Source: Moorena bouillonii PNG
GTDB lineage: Bacteria; Cyanobacteriota; Cyanobacteriia; Cyanobacteriales; Coleofasciculaceae
Length of the DNA: 47,871 nt
Reading direction: 5' to 3'
Assembly (NCBI RefSeq): GCF_001942495.1
Contig: NZ_MKZS01000001.1
Coordinates: forward strand, 2,539,753 to 2,587,623
In this document: positions 18,331-27,072 of the stretch, piece after piece
Layout: each line of letters begins with the position of its first letter
How positions within the stretch are numbered: position 1 is the first letter of the stretch
Notes under the pieces: generated by a model
The model's database searches: none
What the model was told of the DNA's origin: nothing
What the model saw: the letters and a program-made list of their open reading frames with translations, nothing else
Program-made: the position numbers and the translations under genes

Positions 18331-19323
18331 ATGGGTGAGACGGATCTGATCTATTTGCTAGTAGGCATTGGGTTAGGAGTTATCGGGAGTCGCTTCAGGA
18401 AATTTTTAAAGGTGCGCTTTCCAATGGCCGGGGCACCCGGCCTTGGGTCGCACCTCCATGAAAGCACAGACTCAAAGACCTCTGTATGCCATCAAACTGA
18501 TACTGATGCTGAAGAAATCCAGCGTCTGAAACAGGAATTCAAGCAAAATCAATTGGCTTACCAAATGGCAATGGAAATGAGCCAGTTTAAAGCCGGATTT
18601 TTGGCACGAACTTCCCACGAGTTGCGATCGCCTCTGAGTCGGTTGATTGGTTTACATCAGTTGATTTTGTCTGATCTGTGTGAGTCTCCAGAAGAAGAGA
18701 GAGAATTTGTGAACCAGGCTAACGCCTCTGCCCATACTATGGTTAAACTGCTTGATGAGGTGACTGCTGTAGCTAAAACTGAACACGGTACTAACGTTTT
18801 GGAGATTTGCTCAGTCTCTTTGAAGCAGCTGTTTGAAGACCTCTATCGTCTGACCCATTTGCAAGCTGCCAATCGCAATCTCCAGCTGGAAATAGTTCCA
18901 CCTGACCCCCAAATTCACGTTTTAGTCGATCCACGGCGTTTTCGACAGGCATTAGTAATGATTGTGGATACTGCAATTACTCAGATAAGTAGTGGTCAAA
19001 TTAAAGTTTGGACTGCACTCTCCTCTAAATCTGAAACTGTTTCCATCTGGATTGATATGCCCTGTGCCATCAGCTGTTGGGCTGAAGCTGTTGATTTATT
19101 GCAATTACCTCCAGATCAATCAAAACAGCCCAGTGAAATGGTATCCACTTCATCTGGACTGACGTTGTTGATGATTCAAACTCTCCTGGAAGTGATGCAG
19201 GGGCGTATAGAAGTATTAACGGTTCCCAGTGAAGAAGCTGACAATGATACCTCTGTTGAGAATCTTACCCGGTTTCAAGTTTCTATACCCCAGGGGATTC
19301 CTGAGATTGTAGAGCCTTACTAG
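18331..19323 (+). CDS. Histidine-kinase-like protein with degenerate ATPase domain
   Basis: About 330 aa: one N-terminal membrane helix (LIYLLVGIGLGVIG), a short coiled linker, a HisKA dimerisation domain with the phospho-acceptor motif TSHELRSPLSRLIG, and a C-terminal region with the size of an HATPase domain. That region lacks a recognisable N-box (VDTAITQIS at the position) and has no DxGxG loop, so ATP binding is doubtful. I use the ATG at 18331; GTG at 18310 and TTG at 18298 are in frame, but the TTG abuts a palindromic repeat. A 46-bp repeat is embedded in frame at 18410-18455. Its end overlaps the convergent GNAT gene by about 40 bp. Confidence 0.75.
   Translation: MGETDLIYLLVGIGLGVIGSRFRKFLKVRFPMAGAPGLGSHLHESTDSKTSVCHQTDTDAEEIQRLKQEFKQNQLAYQMAMEMSQFKAGFLARTSHELRSPLSRLIGLHQLILSDLCESPEEEREFVNQANASAHTMVKLLDEVTAVAKTEHGTNVLEICSVSLKQLFEDLYRLTHLQAANRNLQLEIVPPDPQIHVLVDPRRFRQALVMIVDTAITQISSGQIKVWTALSSKSETVSIWIDMPCAISCWAEAVDLLQLPPDQSKQPSEMVSTSSGLTLLMIQTLLEVMQGRIEVLTVPSEEADNDTSVENLTRFQVSIPQGIPEIVEPY
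18410..18455. repeat. 46-bp AGGTGCGC-family element inside a coding sequence
   Basis: Constant left end AGGTGCGCTTTCC, a 22-bp core whose inner part GGCCGGGGCACCCGGCC is a near-palindrome, and constant right end GGGTCGCACCT. The length and end sequences match the intergenic copy at 37042-37087 (read on the minus strand). Here it is translated as VRFPMAGAPGLGSHL without breaking the frame. Confidence 0.8.
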
Positions 19324-19753
19324 GCACTGGAGTAACTAGAGGCTGATTGTACAATACCATTGTGGTACTGGAGTTTAGCTCAAAACCAATGCGTTCGTAA
19401 AAACTTTGTTGATGGGTGGTCATCAGATAAACTCTCTCTACTCGGCTCATCCTCAGATGAGAGAGTACCGTTTCCACTAGCTTACGCCCTAGCCCAGCCC
19501 CTCGATAGTCTGGGTGGATAACGACATCCCAAATGGTTGCCCGATAAATTCCATCAGAGGTAGCTCTGGCTAATCCAATCAGCTTCTGGTTATCCCAGAC
19601 ACTGATGACAGGATCACTGTTAGCGATCGCAACTTGCCAATCCTCGATTTTTCGGTCTTTTGCCCAAAAAGCACCTAGGTTAAACAATTGCTGTAGCTGG
19701 TAATAGTCGATTTGAGATTTGCGATCGCAAAACTGAATATGGCGGTAGTCCAT
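19283..19753 (-). CDS. GNAT-family N-acetyltransferase
   Basis: This 156-aa acetyltransferase shows GLARATSDGIYRATIWDVVI, the acetyl-CoA-binding YRGAGLGRKLVE and a terminal FYERIGFELNSS. The core strongly resembles the GNAT at 14520-15041, so the two are paralogues. It is convergent with and overlaps the end of the kinase-like gene. The acceptor substrate is unknown. Confidence 0.85.
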   Translation of the reverse strand: MDYRHIQFCDRKSQIDYYQLQQLFNLGAFWAKDRKIEDWQVAIANSDPVISVWDNQKLIGLARATSDGIYRATIWDVVIHPDYRGAGLGRKLVETVLSHLRMSRVERVYLMTTHQQSFYERIGFELNSSTTMVLYNQPLVTPVPSKALQSQESPGV

Positions 19754-20094
19754 AGTTGCAAAAGTTCCTTCTGATTTTGTTAAACGTGCCTTTAAATTGA
19801 CTTACTTTCCTGATGTTAGTCTGGAGTTTTAATGAAAAAATTTTAATTTAAAATAGGGTTCAGAGCCTGTCCTATTGACTACTTTTCAGTAATAGAAACC
19901 AGAAAATTTTTCCTGATTAATTAACAATTTAAAATTGACAATTAATCAGGATTAAACGGGTTTGCAGATAGCTGTTAAAGATATCTCTATCGATAGGTTA
20001 TCTCTGGCTTGACAAACCCAGGGAGCTGAATATTACAAAATGTTAAGATTATAACCTATTGTAATTATCTCGGTCAAATCCAATAACTGATCCC
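19754..20094. other. Intergenic region with an 11-bp hairpin
   Basis: CCTGATTAATT (19912-19922) and its exact complement AATTAATCAGG (19940-19950) can form a hairpin with a 17-nt AT-rich loop that itself contains CAATTTAAAATTG. No coding is seen. The region probably contains the recJ and GNAT promoters. Confidence 0.5.
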
Positions 20095-22146
20095 ATGGGT
20101 GATAGTATGGGCTATTGTTGTTCCATCACGACACCTGTGCACAACCACCTCTCACCCACCCCATCCAAACCCCATCCCCAATTGCCTAATCAGCGTTGGG
20201 AAATTGCCCCCCTCAAAACTGAACAAGCTAACCAACTCGCCCAAGCTAGAGGCATTTCCCCCCTAATCGCTCAACTCCTTATTAATCGGGGTATTGAAAC
20301 CTCTGAACAAGCGCAGGTTTTCCTCAATCCCCTATCTCAGGTGATGCCTGCACCAATTGATGAATTTCCCGATTTGGCAATTAGTGTCGAGATGCTCACT
20401 GAAGCGATCGCAAATCAAGAAAAAATCGCTATCTGTGGAGACTACGATGCTGATGGCATGACCAGCACGGCTTTGTTACTCAGAGCATTACGCTGGTTGG
20501 GGGCGGATGTAGACTACGCCATCCCGAGCCGGATGACAGAGGGTTATGGCATCAATACACGGATTGTGGAAGAATTTGCGGAGGAAGGGGTGGGTGTGAT
20601 TTTAACGGTTGATAATGGTATTGCTGCCCATGAACCTATCGCTAGAGCTGTAGAACTGGGAATAACGGTTATTGTAACTGACCACCATGACCTACCTCCA
20701 GAACTTCCAGACGCTGATGCCATTCTCAATCCTAAGCAATTGCCGGAAGAGTCACCCTATCGAAGTTTAGCGGGTGTAGGGATAGCTTACATTTTAGCTA
20801 TCTGTCTAGCACAAGAACTGGGTCAACTCAAAGGCTTGACGCAACAACTGTTAGAACTATTTACTCTGGGAACTATTGCGGATTTAGCCCCTTTAACCGG
20901 TATCAACCGACGTTGGTTAAAGCGAGGCTTAGGGTTATTGCCTCAATCTCAATTAGCAGGAGTTCAAGCATTAATCGAGATAACTGGGGTTAAAGATGAC
21001 CAAAAATCCCTCAAGCCCGAGGATATTGGATTTAGACTAGGCCCTAGAATTAACGCTATTGGTCGCTTATCGGATCCCCAAATTGTAATTGAACTGCTGA
21101 CGACCACTGCACCCGAAGTAGCACTTGAGAGGGCAATGCAGTGTGAAGAAGTGAACCAACGGCGTCAGCAATTGTGTGCTGATATTGAACAAGATGCGAT
21201 CGCATTTATTGAGGATACTGGACTAGATTGGGAACAGAAGCGGGTATTAGTGATTGTCCAACCGAATTGGCATCATGGAGTCATTGGCATTGTTGCCTCC
21301 CGATTAGTAGAGCGCTATGGTGTCCCAGTCTTTATTGGAACGTATGAAGACAAGGACCAACAACACATTCGCGGTTCAGCACGAGGCATAACTGAATTCA
21401 ATATTTTTGAAGCCTTAGAGTTCTGCAAAGACTTACTGGGTAAATATGGAGGACACAAAGCAGCTGGCGGATTTTCCCTACCTGCTGAAAACTTAAGCAC
21501 CTTTGAACAATCCCTGAGCCGTTTTGGCCATCAATGTCTAAAACCTGAACACCTCAAACCCCTAGTTGAAATCGACGCTAGCCTAGATTTCTCTCAAATT
21601 AGCTCTAAGCTCTACCAGCAATTAGATCTGCTTCACCCCTGTGGCATTGGCAATCGGGATCCTGTCTTTTGGAGTGCTAATGTCCAAATCCTTGAGCAAC
21701 GAGTTGTTGGTAAGGGACACATTAAGCTTACCTTGAATCAGGACAATCAACCAGTCACGATTCAAGCTATTGCTTGGCGTTGGGGGGAATACTTCCCTTT
21801 ACCTAAACGAGTAGATATTGCCTACAAGTTGCGAGAGCATCATTGGGAGGGCAACACGACCATTGAGTTAGAGTTAGTGGGTGTCCGTCTACCCGTAGTT
21901 ACTAGTACCTCAAGCCCCAAAAAAGCAGAATTTTATTACAATCAGCGCCGCTACACCTGTAGCCTTTGGGAATCTTTAAATGAACTAAGGATTAGAAACC
22001 CGGAAGGGAAAGTCCTAGCGATTCAGAAAGGACAACGCATTGGACTTTTGGGTACTAAACGGGAAGATGCTAAAGAAGTTAATGTCACTAAACCTCCTTA
22101 CTACCCCTTGATCAAAGCAGCAACTCGTGCGTTGGGACTCAGCTAA
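20095..22146 (+). CDS. recJ: Single-stranded-DNA-specific 5'-3' exonuclease RecJ
   Basis: The 683-aa cytoplasmic DHH-family nuclease acts in recombination and mismatch/base-excision repair. The metal-binding motifs are CGDYDADGMTSTALL (about residue 115), VILTVDNGI, VTDHHDLPPELPDADAILNP and GTIADLAPLTG; the DHHA1 domain has GVIGIVASRLVERYG and GGHKAAGGFSL, followed by an OB fold. The ATG at 20095 is used; ATG 20104 is equally possible because the first ~30 residues are not conserved-looking. The extra C-terminal ~100 residues are usual in cyanobacterial RecJ. Confidence 0.95.
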   Translation: MGDSMGYCCSITTPVHNHLSPTPSKPHPQLPNQRWEIAPLKTEQANQLAQARGISPLIAQLLINRGIETSEQAQVFLNPLSQVMPAPIDEFPDLAISVEMLTEAIANQEKIAICGDYDADGMTSTALLLRALRWLGADVDYAIPSRMTEGYGINTRIVEEFAEEGVGVILTVDNGIAAHEPIARAVELGITVIVTDHHDLPPELPDADAILNPKQLPEESPYRSLAGVGIAYILAICLAQELGQLKGLTQQLLELFTLGTIADLAPLTGINRRWLKRGLGLLPQSQLAGVQALIEITGVKDDQKSLKPEDIGFRLGPRINAIGRLSDPQIVIELLTTTAPEVALERAMQCEEVNQRRQQLCADIEQDAIAFIEDTGLDWEQKRVLVIVQPNWHHGVIGIVASRLVERYGVPVFIGTYEDKDQQHIRGSARGITEFNIFEALEFCKDLLGKYGGHKAAGGFSLPAENLSTFEQSLSRFGHQCLKPEHLKPLVEIDASLDFSQISSKLYQQLDLLHPCGIGNRDPVFWSANVQILEQRVVGKGHIKLTLNQDNQPVTIQAIAWRWGEYFPLPKRVDIAYKLREHHWEGNTTIELELVGVRLPVVTSTSSPKKAEFYYNQRRYTCSLWESLNELRIRNPEGKVLAIQKGQRIGLLGTKREDAKEVNVTKPPYYPLIKAATRALGLS

Positions 22147-22332
22147 GGAGTTGAAAGTTGACAAGTTACAGGTTGCTGACAAGTTGAAAGTTAACAAGTT
22201 ATAGGTTGCTGGCGAGTTGAAAGTTAACCAGTTACAGGTTGCAGGTTTTCTACTGAACCTTGGCCAAAAGGCCACGCGTGCGCGTTCAACCTTCAACCTT
22301 CAACCTTCAACCCCGTCACCTTCAACCCTCTA
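22147..22332. repeat. Degenerate direct repeats downstream of recJ
   Basis: Units like AGTTGAAAGTTAACAAGTTA and AGGTTGCTG recur three times. A GGCC-AAAA-GGCCACGCGTGCGCG palindrome lies at 22262-22284 and the heptamer CAACCTT recurs near 22290-22310. Confidence 0.6.
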
Positions 22333-22467
22333 TTAAAGGTCGCCTCTAAGAGCATATAGGGCGAAAATGACCACTGGACCAGCAATCACAACAGCTGCCA
22401 GCATAGTCAACTGAGCAATCAATACCCAATCGATGTTACCTATAAAATCTAAAAAAGCTAAATACAT
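22333..22467 (-). CDS. psb30: Photosystem II protein Psb30 (Ycf12)
   Basis: A 44-residue gene missed by length filters. It starts MYLAFLDFIGNIDWVLIAQL, continues with the membrane helix TMLAAVVIAGPVVIFALYAL and ends RGDL. The IAGPVVI helix and the RGxL end are diagnostic of Psb30/Ycf12, a small single-helix subunit at the edge of photosystem II near cytochrome b559 that stabilises the complex. GGAG lies five bases upstream of the ATG. This gene is firm evidence for an oxygenic phototroph. Confidence 0.95.
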   Translation of the reverse strand: MYLAFLDFIGNIDWVLIAQLTMLAAVVIAGPVVIFALYALRGDL

Positions 22468-22668
22468 GTGTTCTCCAGAATTAACCCAACAAAGCCGATG
22501 GTGACTAATCACAATCCATCCCTTAGATATTACTGGGTAATGATCTGTTTTTTTTAAGTAAGTTTACAAAAATATACAAAACTCAACGGCAAGCCTGACC
22601 ACACCTATCACGGGTGAAAACTCGCTAAGCTAGATCTACTTTAAGTTTGTAGCTCTTTTTTCAAAGTC

Positions 22669-23022
22669 ATGGCCACTTGGCGTTGTGTAAAGCAATGTGG
22701 CGCTTGCTGTCATCTTGACCCAGCTGAGCGTCCAGGATTAGAGGAGTATCTGCTACCAGAAGAGCTAGCGCTATATTTGAGTATGGTAGGTGAGGGGGGA
22801 TGGTGTATAAATTTCGACCACACCACCCGTGAATGTCGTATTTATCCCCATCGACCTCGTTTCTGTCGGGTGGAACCTGAGGTATTTCAGGATATGTATG
22901 GGGTGGAGGAAGCAGATTTAAATGATTTTGCCATTGACTGCTGTTTGGAGCACATTGAAGCACTTTATGGAGATTGCTCTCTGGAAATGCTGCGCTTTGA
23001 GCGGGAAATATGGAGGGAATAG
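22669..23022 (+). CDS. YkgJ-family cysteine cluster protein
   Basis: The 117-aa protein carries the zinc/iron-binding CxxCGACCH pattern at its start (CVKQCGACCHLDP) and further cysteines in GGWCINFD, ECRIYPHRPRFCRVEP and DCCLEH. These are typical of the YkgJ/UPF0153 family. The metal and function are not established. It lies about 70 bp before trpF on the same strand. Confidence 0.9.
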   Translation: MATWRCVKQCGACCHLDPAERPGLEEYLLPEELALYLSMVGEGGWCINFDHTTRECRIYPHRPRFCRVEPEVFQDMYGVEEADLNDFAIDCCLEHIEALYGDCSLEMLRFEREIWRE

Positions 23023-23089
23023 GGAAAATCGAAATTAATGAGTAACGAGTAACGACTAACAAGTAACGACTAACAAGTAACAAGTAACA

Positions 23090-23722
23090 ATGCGTGTAAA
23101 AATTTGTGGCATTACGAAACCGGAGCAAGGAAATGCGATCGCAAAATTGGGAGCAACAGCATTAGGCTTTATTTGTGTACCAGGCTCTCCTCGTTACGTT
23201 ACACCCCAGCAAATTCAAGTCGTGGTCAACCACTTGTCCGTATCAGTTGACCGCATTGGTGTGTTTGCTAATACCTCTACGGAAGAAATCACTCAAATTG
23301 TCGCTGATTCAGGGATAAATGCCGTTCAGCTGCATAGTAATGAATCCCCAGAATTTTGCCAAAAGCTGCGCCAAGCTTTACCAGAGATTGAAATTATTAA
23401 AGCCTTAAGGATAAGAACTCCAGAATGTTTAAATCAGGCAGATAGTTATTTAAGTTGTGTAGATACACTATTGCTAGATGCTTACCATCGAAAAATGTTG
23501 GGCGGCACTGGTAAAACCTTAGACTGGCAAAGGCTACAAAAATTTCGTCCCAGTATCCCTTGGTTACTGGCTGGTGGCTTGACACCGGATAATGTCTTAG
23601 ATGCCTTAACGCTGCTAGAACCTAGTGGGATTGATTTATCCAGCGGTGTAGAGCGCACACCAGGTGATAAAGATTTAAAAAAAGTTACTCGGTTGTTCGA
23701 GAAATTAGGATCAAGAGTTTAA
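23090..23722 (+). CDS. trpF: Phosphoribosylanthranilate isomerase
   Basis: The 210-aa TIM-barrel enzyme converts phosphoribosylanthranilate to CdRP in tryptophan synthesis. It starts [14 protein letters not shown] with the catalytic Cys, and contains [43 protein letters not shown] and [16 protein letters not shown], all canonical. No other trp genes are adjacent, as is usual in cyanobacteria. The preceding gap carries AACAAGT-type heptamers. Confidence 0.96.
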   Translation: MRVKICGITKPEQGNAIAKLGATALGFICVPGSPRYVTPQQIQVVVNHLSVSVDRIGVFANTSTEEITQIVADSGINAVQLHSNESPEFCQKLRQALPEIEIIKALRIRTPECLNQADSYLSCVDTLLLDAYHRKMLGGTGKTLDWQRLQKFRPSIPWLLAGGLTPDNVLDALTLLEPSGIDLSSGVERTPGDKDLKKVTRLFEKLGSRV

Positions 23723-23840
23723 GGTTGAAGGTTAAAATTTAAATGTTTAATGTTAAGTGTTAAATGTTAAATGTTGAAGGTTGAAGGTTGAAGGTTGTTG
23801 GCCTTTGGCGTTCGGTGTAGGGTAGGTTTAAGATTAAAGA

Positions 23841-25841
23841 TCAATAGTCAACAGTCAACAAGGTTTGGGATGATTCTAATGGAATGGTAAAGTGGAATTG
23901 ACTACCTTGATTTTTCCCCTCAGACTTAGCCCAAATTTTTCCACCCATACCTTTAATAATCTGACGACAAATAGCTAGACCAAGACCTGTGCCACCAACA
24001 GTGCGTCGGAGTGAATCTTCCTCTTGATAAAAACTTTCAAATATTGCGTCTAGCTGACTGGGTTCAATACCCCTACCTGTATCCGCTACAATTACTTCTA
24101 GCATAGGATTACGGTGGCGATTCTTGGTTATCAATCCCACCGAATCAGGTTGAGTTTCATTAATTTGGGCTTGGATAGTGATTTTACCCCCTGGCTCAGT
24201 AAACTTACAGGCATTATCTAGGAGTTTGGTTAAGACTTCTACCAATCCTTCACCATCTGCTAGGACTGTAGGTAACACAGAGGGTAGTTTAACGTTGATT
24301 TCTGGTAGTGTATCTGGTGACCAAATTGATCTCAGAGCAGAAAGAGCCAAGTCTAGGACTTCGATAATCTGGATGGATTCAGGGTAACGGGATGTCTGAC
24401 CACTTTCTAACTTAGACAGAGTGAGGAAATCTTGAATCAGTTTACGCATGCGCTCGGCATCGGTTAACGCCGTATCAAGCATAGTTTGCCGAAACTCCGT
24501 TGGCATTTCTGGTTCACTCTCTAAACTTTCTAGGCAAACTCGAATAGTTGATAAGGGAGTTCGTAATTCATGACCAACGATAGCAATCAGATTATTGCGG
24601 GTTCGTTCTAGGGCTTCTAGTTGGTTATGGAGTTGAGTTAAGTCAGTATAAGCTTGGGCTTGATTCAACGCTACCCCAGCTTGAGTTGCGATCGCTTCTA
24701 CTAAATCAATCTCGTCTTCGAGCCATCTATAGGCTTCCGAACCGCCATGGTGAAGTTCGAGCATCCCCAGCAGTGTTCCTTGATAGTGTATTGGTACCAG
24801 TAACCAAGATCGAATCTGCCAACGCTCAATAGTTGTCCTCAGAGCTGGGTTATTGTGTAAGTTGGGAGCTCCAGTAACATCAGCAATGGCAATGGCTCGT
24901 TCCTGAGCTAGAGCGACTTGAATTAGAGGATTATCTGCTAACGACCACATCTGTCCAGTGAGGGACGGTAAACCAGAAGCAACCGATTCATACTCAATTT
25001 TTGCTTGCTGGTCACTAGGACTACAGCGGTAAAGCAGGCAACGGCAAGAATTAAAGGTGTTTCCTAACTCTTTTACTGTCGCTGCTAAAACATCTTGGGG
25101 ATTGAGGGAGCGACGGATGGTGGCGGTGATGGCATTAATCAGACGCTCCTTGCCTTCTTTGGTGCTGAGGACTCGATAAGCTTTCAGGAGCTTATATTGA
25201 CTCGCTTGCAAATAAGTTACCAGCCGCTGAGCAAAAATACTAATATCAATCCCTGCACTGGTCAGCAACAATGTTTGCTCTGGGACTTCTGTAGTCAAAC
25301 CATAGCGCTGCCATACCTGCTCAACTTTTGGGGCTAGTTCTGGTCGATAACTAGCAATCCGTCCGAGTAACAATCGAGCAGCATGAATGGTAACCCGGCG
25401 GTCAAAGGACCAAAAGCCCTCAAACCTGCGAGCCTGCTCCATGGAAGTTGCTGGTGTTAGTTGTTCTCGACAAATTAGGCAAGCTGTATACTTCTGCGCC
25501 AAAATCACCAGGTGCCACTCTTGGGCAAGACCATCATTTGGGTCTAAGGGGATAATTTCTAAGGATTGTTCAACCACAGCAAAGCCAGACTCGGATTCTG
25601 GTGCCGCCAGCACATAAACTTGGTTTGTACGTTGGGCAATTCGCTGATAGCGGTGGACTTCCTGACGATAAAACTTTTCATGCTGGAAATTGGCAATCAC
25701 CAAGGGAGAGTCATCCACTGCTAGCACGAGGTCTTCCATGGCATGAGAAAGAGCTGTCAAGGAAGATTTGAAGTACATTTGGCAGCGCAGATCTGGTAAC
25801 TCTTGCCGTAAATCTCCCAGTAACGAATTCGGATTATTCAC
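23841..25841 (-). CDS. DICT-GAF sensor histidine kinase
   Basis: A 666-aa soluble kinase. Residues ~1-130 resemble a DICT sensory domain (YFKSSLTALSHAMEDLVL, VIANFQHEKFYRQEV, EWHLVILA), found mainly in cyanobacterial signalling proteins. A GAF domain follows at about 240-390 (DEIDLVEAIATQAGVALNQA), then HisKA with IVGHELRTPLSTIRV and a complete HATPase: DNACKFTEPGG (N-box), VADTGRGIEPSQ (G1) and GTGLGLAICRQIIKG (G2). It should be catalytically competent. No response regulator is adjacent; the signal is unknown. Confidence 0.92.
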   Translation of the reverse strand: MNNPNSLLGDLRQELPDLRCQMYFKSSLTALSHAMEDLVLAVDDSPLVIANFQHEKFYRQEVHRYQRIAQRTNQVYVLAAPESESGFAVVEQSLEIIPLDPNDGLAQEWHLVILAQKYTACLICREQLTPATSMEQARRFEGFWSFDRRVTIHAARLLLGRIASYRPELAPKVEQVWQRYGLTTEVPEQTLLLTSAGIDISIFAQRLVTYLQASQYKLLKAYRVLSTKEGKERLINAITATIRRSLNPQDVLAATVKELGNTFNSCRCLLYRCSPSDQQAKIEYESVASGLPSLTGQMWSLADNPLIQVALAQERAIAIADVTGAPNLHNNPALRTTIERWQIRSWLLVPIHYQGTLLGMLELHHGGSEAYRWLEDEIDLVEAIATQAGVALNQAQAYTDLTQLHNQLEALERTRNNLIAIVGHELRTPLSTIRVCLESLESEPEMPTEFRQTMLDTALTDAERMRKLIQDFLTLSKLESGQTSRYPESIQIIEVLDLALSALRSIWSPDTLPEINVKLPSVLPTVLADGEGLVEVLTKLLDNACKFTEPGGKITIQAQINETQPDSVGLITKNRHRNPMLEVIVADTGRGIEPSQLDAIFESFYQEEDSLRRTVGGTGLGLAICRQIIKGMGGKIWAKSEGKNQGSQFHFTIPLESSQTLLTVDY

Positions 25842-25964
25842 CTAGAAATCCCTCCCTAATTAGTCCCACTCCACCTATGAGGGGGATAGTTTTACCTCAA
25901 CAAACTCTCTTGATCAAACCAACCCTTTTGATCAAACCAACCCTTTTGATCAAGGGATTATTTA

Positions 25965-26597
25965 TTAGTTGTTAGCTGTTAGCTTTTGGAATTTTGAATA
26001 TTCACTAGTCAGTTGATCTGGTACCGTTGCCCCAGAAAGCTCAGCCTGACCCAAATCTACATTTGAGAGAGTAACCCGTCTCAAATCTACCTGACTCAAA
26101 ATTGCTCCACTCAAGTTTGCTTGAGAAAGGTCAGCATCACACAGATTTGCCCTAGTCAAGTCTGCCTGGTGCAGACAAGCACCAGTCAAGTTAGCCCCTC
26201 TTAAGTCAGCGTAGCGTAGGTCTGCCCTGGTTAAATTGGCTCCTCGCAAATCGGTATTCTGAAGAACGGTTAATCTTAAATCGGCTCGGGTTAGAATAGC
26301 TTGGCGCAGGTTTACTCTAGTCAGATTCGCCCGAATCATAAATGCCTGACTCAAGTTAGCCTGCACCAGAGAGGTTTTTTTCAAATTAGTTCGCCATAGT
26401 TTCGCTCCTGTCAGATTTGCCTGATTAAGGTTGACTTCCTGTAAAACCGCGAGACTCAGGTTGGCATCAGCTAGGTTGACTCGTCTGAAAATTACTCCAG
26501 TCAGATTGACTTCACTCAGGTTGATTTGCTGGAGATCTACTCCACGAAAATCCCTCTCACCTGCTGAATAACGCTCTAGAAGCTCATTAGTATCCAT
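25965..26597 (-). CDS. Pentapeptide-repeat protein
   Basis: About 210 aa starting MDTNELLERYSAGERDFRGV, then continuous A(D/N)LxX repeats (for example ANLTRADLRYADLRGANL) forming a right-handed quadrilateral beta helix. The start at 26597 is preferred over the in-frame ATG at 26636 because the NELLxRYxAGERDF opening is the usual family N-terminus. Such proteins are common in cyanobacteria and mostly uncharacterised. Confidence 0.9.
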   Translation of the reverse strand: MDTNELLERYSAGERDFRGVDLQQINLSEVNLTGVIFRRVNLADANLSLAVLQEVNLNQANLTGAKLWRTNLKKTSLVQANLSQAFMIRANLTRVNLRQAILTRADLRLTVLQNTDLRGANLTRADLRYADLRGANLTGACLHQADLTRANLCDADLSQANLSGAILSQVDLRRVTLSNVDLGQAELSGATVPDQLTSEYSKFQKLTANN

Positions 26598-27072
26598 TTG
26601 GGGTATCCATAGCTGGCAGCTGCGCCAACATGACATAGTGTTACTTTTAATGTAACATAATGTTAAGAATACTTTTTGGATGTAAAGGATTATGTTATAT
26701 TTAGAGGTTTTATCCAGGGATAAGCTATTCTTATCGGTGCCTGCAATCGATTGGTGATATAATATGAAGCTTACCCGAACAGGTAAGTGTCGGCTTCAAG
26801 CTAACCCTAGCTATTCCTTGTGCTTTTAAGCTGGCGTAAAGTCTTTGCTGACTTGGTGTTGGATGCCACAATAGAGATCCAACTGAAGATCTAAGAGCAG
26901 TTTTCACCATTGATAGCCCAATAGCTGATTTGGGGGTAAGCTCAGAATAAGCTGTTGCTGTAACCAACGCTATGGTCTATTGATTTGAAAACTGCGTTGA
27001 CCAGATCGAATGTTGCTTTGATGATTATCATCAATCTGTTGTGATTAGCCGTTCTGATAAGGGAAAATTGCC
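26598..27072. other. Intergenic region, no gene recognised
   Basis: A minus-strand open frame at 26731-26967 has no recognisable features and I do not call it. Both flanking genes read away from this gap, so it should hold two divergent promoters. Confidence 0.4.

Noticed and set aside
26731-26967. Minus-strand open frame upstream of the Hpt gene
   Set aside because: No family features or start signal; it occupies the expected divergent promoter region.
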